A program made the translations under genes and the position numbers. A DNA stretch of 49,160 nt from Dehalococcoidia bacterium (lineage in GTDB: Bacteria > Chloroflexota > Dehalococcoidia > SZUA-161): assembly GCA_011174795.1 (NCBI GenBank), contig DUEY01000005.1, positions 4,885 through 54,044 of the forward strand, written 5' to 3'. The notes under the pieces are model-generated. The model saw nothing but the letters and a program-made list of their open reading frames with translations, ran no database searches and was not told the DNA's origin. Shown here piece by piece: positions 14,540-23,421 of the stretch. Within the stretch, counting starts at the first letter, position 1. Every line of letters starts with the position of its first letter.

Positions 14540-15475
14540 TTAGCTTAGAGACAGAATCCTGGCGGCGTTCTCCCCCAGGATGGCGTTAACTTCTGCCTCG
14601 GTGAAGGTTATCCCCTCCGGGGCTTTCTGTGGCAAGTCCCTGATAATATCTGCGTAGGCTCTCGTGGACATGAGTGCGGAGACATAAGGATTGTCGGTTC
14701 CGAACAGGACCCTATGAGGTCCAAGACGGTCCAGGGCATGCCTCAGAACCTTGCAGAACTTGAGGTAATTGGCATGGGCTACATCCTGCCAGGCGGAGAT
14801 GTCGGTCATAATGTTGTATCTCAACCCGGCGGTATAGAAGAGCTGCTCATGCCAGCCGAACGCCATGTGTCCAGCGGTTATTATCATATTGGGGAATTCT
14901 TGTGTCACATCGTCGAGGTGTATCGGGTCACCGTACTTGGCGCGCAGGGGGACAGCGCCAAACTGTCCTGTATGACATGTCACCGGGAGACCCAGTTCGT
15001 AAGCCTTTTCCAGAACCTTGTAGGTAACTGCATCGTTCATGAAAAAGCCTGTCTGTGGATAGAGGTTCAGGCCCTTGAGCCCCCATTCCTTGATAGCATG
15101 CACCAAGAAATCCGCTGCGTTTGGTCTACGGGCATCGACGGTGGCGTAGGCTATTATTTTATCCGGGTGCTTGCTTTGAAGGTCTGAGAAGGCCTTGAGT
15201 TGACCTTCGAGAGATACCTCAGGCTCGCCATACATGAGCCAGAAATCCATGGGCAACAGTACGGTCTTATCGATTCCATTGGTCTCCATGTCGTTGATTA
15301 ATGCTTCTCCCTCGGGATCCCAAAGGGCGGGAATCATGGTCTCCATTACCATTTCTGGCGGCATTTCTATTCCCAGGTTCCTCATGCCGTTGATATACAT
15401 ACCGTTTACCGTTTGCCACCATCCCTCGGAGTACCATTCCCGTGCTGCTAAGTGATAATGGGCATCGATAATCAT
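14540..15475 (-). CDS. Amidohydrolase-family metal-dependent hydrolase or decarboxylase
   Basis: A 311-residue TIM-barrel protein of the amidohydrolase-2 group, which includes ACMSD-like decarboxylases and lactone hydrolases. The metal ligands are visible: D-A-H-Y-H at the N-terminus, C-H-T-G and A-G-H in the middle, and F-G-T-D near the end. The ATG at 15475 follows AAAGGAG; a TTG eight codons earlier is less likely. Its position between two beta-oxidation gene groups suggests it hydrolyses a cyclic or lactone intermediate or decarboxylates a by-product. The substrate is not predictable. Confidence 0.85.
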   Translation of the reverse strand: MIIDAHYHLAAREWYSEGWWQTVNGMYINGMRNLGIEMPPEMVMETMIPALWDPEGEALINDMETNGIDKTVLLPMDFWLMYGEPEVSLEGQLKAFSDLQSKHPDKIIAYATVDARRPNAADFLVHAIKEWGLKGLNLYPQTGFFMNDAVTYKVLEKAYELGLPVTCHTGQFGAVPLRAKYGDPIHLDDVTQEFPNMIITAGHMAFGWHEQLFYTAGLRYNIMTDISAWQDVAHANYLKFCKVLRHALDRLGPHRVLFGTDNPYVSALMSTRAYADIIRDLPQKAPEGITFTEAEVNAILGENAARILSLS

Positions 15476-15513
15476 TTCTACTCCTTTCTCCTCAGGCAAC
15501 CACCTATAGCAGG

Positions 15514-16677
15514 TCAGGGCCTGGGCAGACCCAGTCCTGCGATTGCGATGATTATCCTCTCTATCTCGTTGCTGCCGCCGCCGACAGCCATCATCAGGGA
15601 GAATTTATACTCCCACGCCATGTATCCGTCGTATGGAGCCCGTTTACCTTCCAGTAGAGTGCCGCAGGGGCCCATGATATGCACTGCCGTATTGGCCAAG
15701 CGCCGCTCCAGTTCGCTGGTGAAGGTCTTGGTGATAGATGCCTCCGAGAAGGGAACGATACCATTACTGAGAAGCCAGGCTACCCGATAGGCGAACAGGC
15801 GCCCGACCTCGAGGTCTATCGCCAACTGGGCTAGTTTCTGCCGGATGATCGGGTCCTTGCTGAGGGGTTTACCATTGCGCTCGGTCTTTTTGGCATACTC
15901 AACCACTTCTTCGAAGAAGCGCTGGTGCTGGGCTACCGTGCCTCCCATAAAGACCCTCTCATGGTCCAGAGCAGTGGTGAGATAGTCCCAGCCCTTATTG
16001 AGCTCTCCAACCACCGCAGTTTTGGGAACGCGCACGTCATCGAAGAAGACCTCATACTGCAGATAGTCCCACATGGTATCCATCTCTCTTACTGTGATAC
16101 CGGGGGTCTTCATATCGACAATGAACATGCTGAGTCCCCTGTGCCTCTTGGGGGCGTTGGGGTCGGTTCTGACTGTCATCCAGGCGTAGTGGGCTTGGCC
16201 GGCAAAGCTGGTAAATATTTTAGAACCGTTGATGACCCACTCATCGCCATCGAGAACGGCTGTAGTCTGGCACGCCGCAAGGTCGGTGCCGGCGTTGGGT
16301 TCAGTGTAACCAAGGCAAAACGTTATCTCACCACTGAGAATCTTGGGCAGGTACTCCTTCTTCTGTTCCTCGCTACCGATGCGGATGAGGGTAGGCCCGA
16401 CCATATTCTGGGCAAGAATATGAGCGCCGGCGGGCGCCCTGTGCCTCATCATCTCCTCGCCATAGACCAGTTGCTCCATGTAGGGGCGTCCACCCCCACC
16501 ATACTCTTTCGGCCATCCTACGCCCAGCCATCCTTTTTTCGCCAGCTTTCGGCTGAATTCTCGGCTGAAAAGGTCATGGGGGGTGCGTCCCTTGTGCTCC
16601 GGCCCTAGCTCCTGGCGAAGGAATTCGCGAAGCTCCTCTCTGAAGGCTTGTTCCTCTGCAGTGAAACCGAAGTCCAT
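15514..16677 (-). CDS. Acyl-CoA dehydrogenase, catalytic-type subunit of a probable pair
   Basis: A 387-residue FAD enzyme with the T-E-P-N-A-G-T-D flavin motif and the ending G-G-G-S-N-E-I-E-R-I. Glu240 in A-L-D-H-E-R lies at the isovaleryl-CoA dehydrogenase/ChsE catalytic position, while the medium-chain position is Gly. The gene directly follows another dehydrogenase gene (32 bp) that lacks this Glu, the pattern of alpha2-beta2 dehydrogenases such as FadE28-FadE29 of steroid degraders. Those enzymes act on short, branched steroid side-chain CoA esters. GAAAGGAAG precedes the ATG. Confidence 0.9.
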   Translation of the reverse strand: MDFGFTAEEQAFREELREFLRQELGPEHKGRTPHDLFSREFSRKLAKKGWLGVGWPKEYGGGGRPYMEQLVYGEEMMRHRAPAGAHILAQNMVGPTLIRIGSEEQKKEYLPKILSGEITFCLGYTEPNAGTDLAACQTTAVLDGDEWVINGSKIFTSFAGQAHYAWMTVRTDPNAPKRHRGLSMFIVDMKTPGITVREMDTMWDYLQYEVFFDDVRVPKTAVVGELNKGWDYLTTALDHERVFMGGTVAQHQRFFEEVVEYAKKTERNGKPLSKDPIIRQKLAQLAIDLEVGRLFAYRVAWLLSNGIVPFSEASITKTFTSELERRLANTAVHIMGPCGTLLEGKRAPYDGYMAWEYKFSLMMAVGGGSNEIERIIIAIAGLGLPRP

Positions 16678-16709
16678 AGCATCTTCCTTTCACGCCTTCG
16701 TTCTGCGGC

Positions 16710-17843
16710 TTAGAGGCCTATTTGCTGGGCAACGATTTCCTTCTGGAAATCGGTGTTTCCGAAGGCGACCTCTGTCGATTTCGCCCTGCGATAGTAGAGC
16801 CCGATGTCGTGGTCTCTGGTGGTACCTATAGCGCCGTGGCACTGCACTGCCCTCTCTGTAACGAAGAGGTAGGAATCGTTTATCCAGCCCTTTGCCACAG
16901 CGATGTCCATGGTAGCGGGAAGACCTTCCGCAAGCTTCCACGCAGCAAGGTAGAGGATGCTTCTGCTGGTGTCAACCTTGGTCCACATATTGGCGCAGTA
17001 GTGCTGGATTACCTGGAAGCTGCCTATCGGCTTGCCGTACTGCTCCCTTTCCTTGACATAGCTCAGGGTCATATCGAGGGATGCTTCGGCGCCTCCGACC
17101 ATCTCGGCACATTTGGCTATCGTGGCATGTTCCAGGACTTTCTCAATGACGGGCCAGCTATTATGGAGTTCTCCGAGCATATTCTTCTGAGGCACGCTGA
17201 CGTTCTCAAAGACAACCTCGCAGAGCTTGTCAGCACCGATGGTGGGCATTACCTCGCACTTAATGCCGGGGCTCTTGGCATCTACCAGGAACAGGGTGAT
17301 ACCCTCTTCAGGTGAGGAGCCTTCCTTTGTTCTAGCGACGCATATTATGCAGTCGGCGATATGGGCATTTTCCACGAAAAGCTTGGTGCCGTTGATGACG
17401 AAGCTGTCGCCCTGAGCCACGGCTTTCGTCTCCACTCCGACTGCACCATACAGTGCATTGGGCTCGCTGAGTGCCAAGGTGAGGATAAGTTCACCGCTTG
17501 CTACCTTGGGGAGGAACTCTTTTTTCTGTTCATCGGTGCCTGCAAAGAGAATTGGCAGGCTGCCCGTAACCACGGTACAGAAGAAAGGCCCGGGCAGGAT
17601 GTTACGCCCCATCTCCTGTAGTAGAATGACGAGGTCCATAAAGCCCATCCCCATGCCGTCGTACTCTTCAGGAAGCACCAGCCCCATCCAACCCAGTTCA
17701 GCCATCTTGCGCCATAATTCAGGCGAATAACCCTTCTCGTCTTCCTCGAGCTCTCGAACCAGTGTTTTCGGGCATTCCTTGCTTAGAAAATCACGTGCCG
17801 ATGTCCGGAGCATTTCCTGCTCTTCGGTTAAGTCGAGGTTCAT
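16710..17843 (-). CDS. Acyl-CoA dehydrogenase-like subunit without catalytic Glu
   Basis: A 377-residue dehydrogenase fold with intact N-terminal domain, a diverged L-S-E-P-N-A-L-Y-G flavin motif and the C-terminal Q-C-H-G-A-I-G-T-T-R-D-H-D segment that binds FAD across the subunit interface. The L-D-x-E-R catalytic site reads L-E-H-A-T here, and the C-terminal loop is A-F-G-N, so neither Glu position is filled. The protein probably supplies half of the FAD sites to the dehydrogenase encoded 32 bp downstream. AGGGGGCT precedes the ATG. It starts just after the thiolase gene. Confidence 0.88.
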   Translation of the reverse strand: MNLDLTEEQEMLRTSARDFLSKECPKTLVRELEEDEKGYSPELWRKMAELGWMGLVLPEEYDGMGMGFMDLVILLQEMGRNILPGPFFCTVVTGSLPILFAGTDEQKKEFLPKVASGELILTLALSEPNALYGAVGVETKAVAQGDSFVINGTKLFVENAHIADCIICVARTKEGSSPEEGITLFLVDAKSPGIKCEVMPTIGADKLCEVVFENVSVPQKNMLGELHNSWPVIEKVLEHATIAKCAEMVGGAEASLDMTLSYVKEREQYGKPIGSFQVIQHYCANMWTKVDTSRSILYLAAWKLAEGLPATMDIAVAKGWINDSYLFVTERAVQCHGAIGTTRDHDIGLYYRRAKSTEVAFGNTDFQKEIVAQQIGL

Positions 17844-17858
17844 AGCAGCCCCCTTATT

Positions 17859-19124
17859 CTAATCGTGGTTGAGCCAGGAGCGGTGACCGTCCCAGTAATC
17901 CTCTACTTCCACAACAGTTGCTGTGCCCTGGCCGAACCCGCCGCATATAGAGGCACAGCCGTATCTGACACCACGGCGGTTCATCTCATGGACAAGTGTG
18001 CCTAATACTCGAATACCGCTCGCTCCTATGGCATGACCGATGCAGAGTGCATCTCCGTTAACGTTCATTTTATCGTAATCTACACCTAGTTCTTTGCATA
18101 ATACAATAGGCACAACCGCGAAAGCCTCGTTTGTCTCCCACAGGTTGATATCGCTTGGTTTTAAACCTGAGCGCCCAATAGCTTCCTTGGTCGCCAGAGT
18201 AGCGCTATAGCCCATAATGCTGGGGTCGCACGCAGCCCACCCTATGGATCTTATGGTGCACATGGGCACTAATCCCAGCTCCCTGGCTTTCTCCTTGGGC
18301 ATAAACACGCCGGCACCGGCTCCGTCGCTTTGCTTGGACGAGCTGGCGGCAGTAACTTTCCCGTTTTCCTTGTAAAGTGTCGGGAGTTCACGCAGCTTTT
18401 CTATGGTTGTATCGGGTCTGACGTCCTCATCGTAGTCAACGATTTTCACCGTCCCATCGCTAAGCTTGCCTTCACATGGAATTATTTCATCTTTAAACCA
18501 GCCGTTCTTATAGGCTGCCGCCGCCCTCAGATTGCTACGCAGTGCCCACTGGTCCATCTCTTCTCTCTCGATATTGAACTTATCTGCAAGGTTTTCGGCG
18601 GTTATACCCATGCCTATCATGGCGCCTGTATCCACAATATCCCACAGCTTTGGATTGGGCAATCCGCGCGAGGTCGCGCCCGTGGCTATGGCTTCCTCCA
18701 TCATCTTTTCCATATCCGTATCGAATGTCCAGAGGGGGATAGGGAAGTGAGAGCAGCTCTCGTAGCCACCCGAGATAACGATATCCTCTATACCCAGCTG
18801 GATAGCCATGATTCCGAAGTGAGCACCGGCCATGCTCGAGGTACATGCCCGGTCAACACTCAACCCCCGGGTCTCGAAGGGGCAGGTCAGCAGAGCGACG
18901 CTTCTTCCGGGGTTTGCCTGCTCTCCGGACTGGTTTGGCGAGCCCATAGTTACCTCGTCGATCATGGATTTATCCAGCTTTGTGCGCTTAAATAACTCCT
19001 CGATCACGATAATCGTCAGGTCATCTCCCCGCATGTGCGAGAAGAATCCCGGTCTCTTCTGACTCCCTCTCCCCCAGGGCGTTCGTGCGAAGTCCACCAT
19101 TACTACTTCTCTTACTTGGGCCAT
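17859..19124 (-). CDS. Acetyl-CoA acyltransferase (degradative thiolase)
   Basis: A 421-residue true thiolase that cleaves 3-ketoacyl-CoA with free CoA. All signature regions are present: the nucleophilic Cys in R-A-C-T-S-S-M-A-G, W-E-T-N-E-A-F-A, the His in C-I-G-H-A-I-G-A-S-G, and the second Cys in S-I-C-G-G-F-G-Q-G. This sets it apart from the two Cys-less thiolase-like proteins in the same gene run. The ATG follows AAAGGGGA. It lies between two dehydrogenase genes in the same transcript. Confidence 0.93.
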   Translation of the reverse strand: MAQVREVVMVDFARTPWGRGSQKRPGFFSHMRGDDLTIIVIEELFKRTKLDKSMIDEVTMGSPNQSGEQANPGRSVALLTCPFETRGLSVDRACTSSMAGAHFGIMAIQLGIEDIVISGGYESCSHFPIPLWTFDTDMEKMMEEAIATGATSRGLPNPKLWDIVDTGAMIGMGITAENLADKFNIEREEMDQWALRSNLRAAAAYKNGWFKDEIIPCEGKLSDGTVKIVDYDEDVRPDTTIEKLRELPTLYKENGKVTAASSSKQSDGAGAGVFMPKEKARELGLVPMCTIRSIGWAACDPSIMGYSATLATKEAIGRSGLKPSDINLWETNEAFAVVPIVLCKELGVDYDKMNVNGDALCIGHAIGASGIRVLGTLVHEMNRRGVRYGCASICGGFGQGTATVVEVEDYWDGHRSWLNHD

Positions 19125-19156
19125 TTAGATTTTCCCCTTTCGGTGATATTTTTAAT

Positions 19157-20353
19157 CTACCAGCTTCTTGGCAACCCCAGTGCCAGTGAACAGACGAGGT
19201 TCCTCATAACCTCCGAGGTACCGCCGCCCATGTTCAGGCTGATTGATTGCAGGTATTCCTTCTCGTATTTACCGTTTAAAGGTGCCCATTTAGAGTACTC
19301 TACCTGTCCGTAGAGCCCCAGTATCTCGCAACCAATATAGCTGAAGCGCTGGTTTAGCTCAGTGGCGAGGACTTTGGCTGCTGCGGCATAGGATCCGGCG
19401 GCTATCAGGCCGTGTTTTTCCTGGTTCCAGACAATGAAGTAAGCAAAAGCACGACCCGTTTCGATATCAATGGCTAGCTGTGCAAGTTTATGCCTGATAT
19501 GAGGATTCTCTGCTAGGGGCTTCCCCCCTCGTTTGGTCTCTTTACAGAACTCGACCAGTTCCTCCAGTTCCCGTCTCAGGAATGAAAACAATATGATCAT
19601 CGAGCGCTCGAAGTTCGACATCATCTGTGAGGCGAGCCAGCCTTCGTTCTCTTTGCCTACCATGTTGCGTGCAGGAACGCGGACATCATCGAAAAATACC
19701 TCGTTGAACAGGTGAGAGCCCTCCAGGCTCAAGACTGGATTTATAGTAATGCCGGGGGACTTCATGTCGACAAGAAAGAAGGAAATTCCCCGGCTTCTCT
19801 TCTCCTCGGGATTCGTCCTGGCGATCATGAAACCCCAGTCGGCACGGTGGGCGCCGCTGGTCCATATCTTTTGACCGTTGACGACGTAATCATCGCCATC
19901 TCTGGTGGCGCGTGTGGTCAGGGATGCCAGGTCGGAGCCGGCACCGGGCTCGCTCCACAATTGGGTCCAGAATAGCTCTGCCCGCGCAATGGGAGGCAGG
20001 TGTTCCTTCTTTTGCTCGTCGCTTCCGCCATAGAGAAGCGTGGGAGCCAGCATACCTACGCCCCAGGGATCAACGCCTGCTCCTCTGTAGTACCCCTGTA
20101 CCTCGCTGAAGATGAACTGCTCTATGAGTGGAGCATCCTGACCACCGTATTCCCTGGGCCATGCTCGGGAAAGCCAGCCCTTTGCCGCCAGCTTCTTGGC
20201 CATCTTTTTATGGAACTCCCAGCATACATCCAAGCCGAACATGGCCTCCATGGATGTTCCCCATTCTGGCGGCGCTTTTGCCATCTCTTCCCTGAAGAAG
20301 TCGTCGAATTCCTTTCGCAGCGCTTCTTGTTCAGGGTTGAATCGAAAATCCAT
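19157..20353 (-). CDS. Acyl-CoA dehydrogenase
   Basis: A 398-residue FAD enzyme with the S-E-P-G-A-G-S-D motif, V-N-G-Q-K-I-W-T-S-G substrate segment and C-terminal G-G-G-T-S-E-V-M-R. Glu249 in S-N-F-E-R occupies the isovaleryl-type catalytic position; the Y-E-G-T Glu is Gly. It is therefore a third competent dehydrogenase in the window and is not obviously paired with an adjacent inactive copy. GGAAAGAGG precedes the ATG. The thiolase gene follows 32 bp downstream. Confidence 0.92.
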   Translation of the reverse strand: MDFRFNPEQEALRKEFDDFFREEMAKAPPEWGTSMEAMFGLDVCWEFHKKMAKKLAAKGWLSRAWPREYGGQDAPLIEQFIFSEVQGYYRGAGVDPWGVGMLAPTLLYGGSDEQKKEHLPPIARAELFWTQLWSEPGAGSDLASLTTRATRDGDDYVVNGQKIWTSGAHRADWGFMIARTNPEEKRSRGISFFLVDMKSPGITINPVLSLEGSHLFNEVFFDDVRVPARNMVGKENEGWLASQMMSNFERSMIILFSFLRRELEELVEFCKETKRGGKPLAENPHIRHKLAQLAIDIETGRAFAYFIVWNQEKHGLIAAGSYAAAAKVLATELNQRFSYIGCEILGLYGQVEYSKWAPLNGKYEKEYLQSISLNMGGGTSEVMRNLVCSLALGLPRSW

Positions 20354-20411
20354 AGTTACCTCTTTCCGGCTACCGGTTGCTTACGGATGTTTTTCATACG
20401 CTGTACGGCTA

Positions 20412-21218
20412 TTATTTACCCTTGAATATCGGCTCGCGTTTCTCCAAAAAAGCCTTGGCAGCTTCCATGAAGTCCTCGGTCTTCAGCAGCTTGCTTTGAA
20501 GGCTGACCTCGTACTTCAGCTGCTCCTTAATGTCTGTCTCCGTCAACGCTCTGTTCATGGCTTCCTTAGCTATGCCCACTGCCAACGGTGGATTCTTGGC
20601 TATCTTCTCCACCAGCTCCATGGCAGTCTTCATCAGGTCGTCGTGGGGAACAACCCGGTTCACGAGTCCTATTCGGTCAGCCTCTTCAGCGTCGATAATG
20701 TCCCCCGTGAACATAAACTCACAAGCCCTGGGTAGCCCGATGACTCGGGGAAGTGTAAAGGAACAGCCGCTATCGGGAGCGACCGCTCTTTTAACGAATA
20801 TTGAGGCGAATCTGGACTTATCGGAGGCGATTCTTATGTCGCAGGCCAGGGCAAGACCGAGACCAGCGCCAATCGCTGCACCGTTGATGGCAGCGATTAC
20901 CGGCTTGCTCATACTCCTGATCCTGATTACCGTGGCTGCGAGGGTTCCCTCTGCGTACGTCTCGCCCTCGGAATCCTCAACTGCTGCCGCTGCATCTCCC
21001 AAACTGGAAAAAAGGCTGAGGTCTATGCCGGAGGAAAAATGCTTGCCGGCTCCTGTCAGGAGCACTGCCCAGATATTTTCGTCCTGGCTAATCTCTTTGA
21101 ACGCAGCATCAAGCTCGTTCATGAGTTCTTTGTTAAAAGCATTACCAACATCGGGACGGTTAAGGGTTATGGTCGCTATGGCACCTTTCCTCTCCATGAT
21201 AAGCGACTGATAAGCCAT
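20412..21218 (-). CDS. Crotonase-family enoyl-CoA isomerase-like protein (PaaG/ECI type)
   Basis: A 268-residue crotonase with oxyanion-hole segments H-F-S-S-G-I-D-L and G-A-A-I-G-A-G. The first hydratase Glu is replaced by Leu in A-G-L-G-L-A, and the second site reads A-P-D-S-G-C-S-F, the Asp-containing motif of PaaG-like isomerases. A double-bond shift or ring-isomerising role is thus more likely than hydration. It is one of two similar adjacent genes, 30 bp apart. GGAGACGG precedes the ATG. Confidence 0.87.
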   Translation of the reverse strand: MAYQSLIMERKGAIATITLNRPDVGNAFNKELMNELDAAFKEISQDENIWAVLLTGAGKHFSSGIDLSLFSSLGDAAAAVEDSEGETYAEGTLAATVIRIRSMSKPVIAAINGAAIGAGLGLALACDIRIASDKSRFASIFVKRAVAPDSGCSFTLPRVIGLPRACEFMFTGDIIDAEEADRIGLVNRVVPHDDLMKTAMELVEKIAKNPPLAVGIAKEAMNRALTETDIKEQLKYEVSLQSKLLKTEDFMEAAKAFLEKREPIFKGK

Positions 21219-21248
21219 CTACCGTCTCCTATGTCTTTTTAATAAAGT

Positions 21249-22049
21249 CTATCTTCCTTTGAATACAGGGGGCCTCTTTTCCATGAAGGATTTGATGCCC
21301 TCCTGAAAGTCCTCAGTTTCAAGACAGATCCTCTGGGCAAAGGTCTCTAATTGTATGAGTTCCTCAATATCGCTGGTCAGCGCCTTGTTCGTAGCCCACT
21401 TGGTCAGTTCAATAGCCATCGGAGCTGCCTCGGCTATCTTCTTGGCCATATCCTTTGCTTCTTTTATGAGTTCATCATGTGGCACAACCTTGTTTACCAG
21501 ACCTAGTCGCTCTGCTTCTTTAGCGTCTATTCTGGCGCCGGTATACATGAATTCAAGCGCCTTAGCCAATCCTACCAGACGTGGCAGGAAGTAGGTCAAC
21601 CCATTGTCAGGGATGAGCCCCATACGGACAAAAACATTAGTAAACCTGGCCTTCTCCGAAGCTATGCGTATGTCACAGGCTAAAGCGAGAGAAAAGCCCA
21701 TGCCGGCAGCAACACCGTTAACCGCAGCTATTGTCGGTTTCTCCAGCTTAGCCACTCTTAAGCCTGCCATGCCCATAGGTTCCTTCAGTTGCTGTTTGGT
21801 CCTTGGTGGAGCCTCTGCTCCGGGGACGGCCAGTGTCAGGGTCTCCTCGACATCAGCACCTGCACAAAAACCAGGGTCGGCTCCTGTGAGGATGAGTACC
21901 CTTATGTCGTCATCGCTTCGTATTTCCTCAAAAGCGCTGCTTAACTCGAACCACATTGTGGGGCTGACAGCGTTTAGCTTTTCAGGGCGGTTCAGTATCA
22001 TGGAGGCAATGCCGTCTTCCTTTTTGATAATTATAGTTTCGTAACTCAT
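21249..22049 (-). CDS. Crotonase-family enoyl-CoA isomerase-like protein, second copy
   Basis: A 266-residue paralogue of the downstream crotonase. It shows G-F-C-A-G-A-D-V and G-V-A-A-G-M-G-F-S-L, with the Asp motif I-P-D-N-G-L-T-Y in place of a hydratase Glu. GGGAGGGG lies about 11 bases before the ATG. A 231-bp gap separates it from the SDR gene upstream; that gap has only a weak AT-rich stem at 22242-22260. Two tandem isomerase-like crotonases suggest a substrate whose double bonds must be moved before oxidation, or a heteromeric enzyme. Confidence 0.87.
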   Translation of the reverse strand: MSYETIIIKKEDGIASMILNRPEKLNAVSPTMWFELSSAFEEIRSDDDIRVLILTGADPGFCAGADVEETLTLAVPGAEAPPRTKQQLKEPMGMAGLRVAKLEKPTIAAVNGVAAGMGFSLALACDIRIASEKARFTNVFVRMGLIPDNGLTYFLPRLVGLAKALEFMYTGARIDAKEAERLGLVNKVVPHDELIKEAKDMAKKIAEAAPMAIELTKWATNKALTSDIEELIQLETFAQRICLETEDFQEGIKSFMEKRPPVFKGR

Positions 22050-22280
22050 TTGGCAACAACCCCTCCCTTCAACTTGCTCAGGGGTGGTAAACTCCTCATG
22101 TAAGGAGGAGGCAATATCTCATAGCACGGGCAAACTTGAGTGAGTCAGCCTGCAAATCGGGTGGCCGCGGCGGTCCACAGCCAACATAGCAATGGATGTT
22201 AGCCGTAACGCTATTGCAGAACCACTGACGCTGATTATTGCTAGAAAGAAACCCTTTCTATTTTATTAGCTATACGCTGC

Positions 22281-23177
22281 TTAAAAAGCCATTTCCGGCA
22301 GGGAGAGGGTCCCCAGCTCACGAATCTTTGCTTGCAGTTCTGGAATAGTCCATCTTTTTTGGATGTCGATAGAGTTCGCAAGATACCAGCCGTTGAACAG
22401 CTCCAGTTTACCTCCCCTGATGGATATAACCCGTCCAGTTATGTCCTGTGCTGCGTCGCTGGCCAGGTATACGACCAGTGGGGATACGTTCTCGGGGGCA
22501 AACTCATCGAACTGGCCCTCACCCGGTATTTCCGTAAAATATCCGGAAAGTGTAGTCATCCTGGTCCTGGCCATAGGGGTGACCGAATTCACCGTAACGT
22601 TGAATCGTTGAAGCTCCCTGGCCCAGATAAGGGTCAGGCATGCGATGCCTGCCTTGGCTGCGCCATAATTACTCTGTCCAGGATTGCCTATGAGGCCGGC
22701 GTGTGAAACGGTGTTAATTATGCGCCCGCCGCTTTCCAGCTTACCTGCTTTGCTCTGCTCTCTGAAATAGGCAGCGGCCCATCTGCCGCAGTTGAAAGTG
22801 CCTGTTAGGTGGACATCGAGTACGGCATCCCACTCCTCTTTTGACATATTGAAAATCATCTTGTCTCTCAGGAAGCCGGCGTTGTTGACGAGGATGTCGA
22901 GCTTGCCGAAGCTATTAACAGCGGTGTCTATAATCCTTTGTGCTCCCTCGAAATCGGTCACGCTATCGAAGCAAGCTACTGCATCCCCACCGGCATCCTT
23001 GATCTCCTTGACCACATCATCAGCGGGACCTTTAGCCTGTCCCGTGCCGTCCCATTCCACGCCGATGTCATTGACTACTATTTTGGCGCCTTCCTCAGCC
23101 ATGGCTAAGGCATGGCTTCTTCCAAGTCCTCTTCCTGCGCCTGTCACGATTGCGACCTTGCCATCCAGAACACCCAT
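22281..23177 (-). CDS. SDR-family 3-hydroxyacyl-CoA dehydrogenase (17-beta-HSD4/Hsd4A-like)
   Basis: A 298-residue short-chain dehydrogenase. The nucleotide motif T-G-A-G-R-G-L-G, N-N-A-G and the catalytic set Ser (T-V-S-H-A-G) with Y-G-A-A-K are intact. The Asp in V-V-N-D-I-G at the end of the second strand favours NAD. The long insert with W-D-G-T-G-Q-A-K-G-P-A-D is typical of multifunctional-enzyme-2/17-beta-HSD4-type dehydrogenases, which oxidise 3-hydroxyacyl-CoA including steroid side chains. AAAGGAGGT precedes the ATG. It has its own upstream promoter and probably heads the catabolic run to its left. Confidence 0.9.
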   Translation of the reverse strand: MGVLDGKVAIVTGAGRGLGRSHALAMAEEGAKIVVNDIGVEWDGTGQAKGPADDVVKEIKDAGGDAVACFDSVTDFEGAQRIIDTAVNSFGKLDILVNNAGFLRDKMIFNMSKEEWDAVLDVHLTGTFNCGRWAAAYFREQSKAGKLESGGRIINTVSHAGLIGNPGQSNYGAAKAGIACLTLIWARELQRFNVTVNSVTPMARTRMTTLSGYFTEIPGEGQFDEFAPENVSPLVVYLASDAAQDITGRVISIRGGKLELFNGWYLANSIDIQKRWTIPELQAKIRELGTLSLPEMAF

Positions 23178-23358
23178 ATTTGTACCTCCTTTTTTATTGG
23201 GCTAGTAAGCTATTCCTGTTAGGGGGAGATGTTGTCCTTATTCGTGTTCGAGGGTAAAAAGAAGTTCTTCTTCGGATGTTGCTCATCCTTGAAGAACAGG
23301 TTTATTCTGCTCACTGATTCTCTTCTTTGATAAGGCATGCGCAGAAATCGCGTTTGTT

Positions 23359-23388
23359 ATTCTATACTGTTTTCGCACGCAGTGTCAA
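23359..23388 (-). promoter_or_regulatory. Sigma70-type promoter upstream of the SDR gene
   Basis: On the minus strand TTGACA (23388-23383), 18 nt, TAGAAT (23364-23359). It gives a leader of about 170 nt. Its position after the CoA-transferase gene suggests a separate transcript for the SDR and downstream genes. Confidence 0.6.
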
Positions 23389-23421
23389 GGTAAACACTAG
23401 GAGTGAGGAACTTCAGTTCTC

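Noticed and set aside
22242-22268. TAGAAAG/CTTTCTA stem followed by TTTTATT on the plus strand
   Set aside because: AT-rich 7-bp stem with no plus-strand gene upstream; on the minus strand, where the SDR gene ends, there is no T-run.
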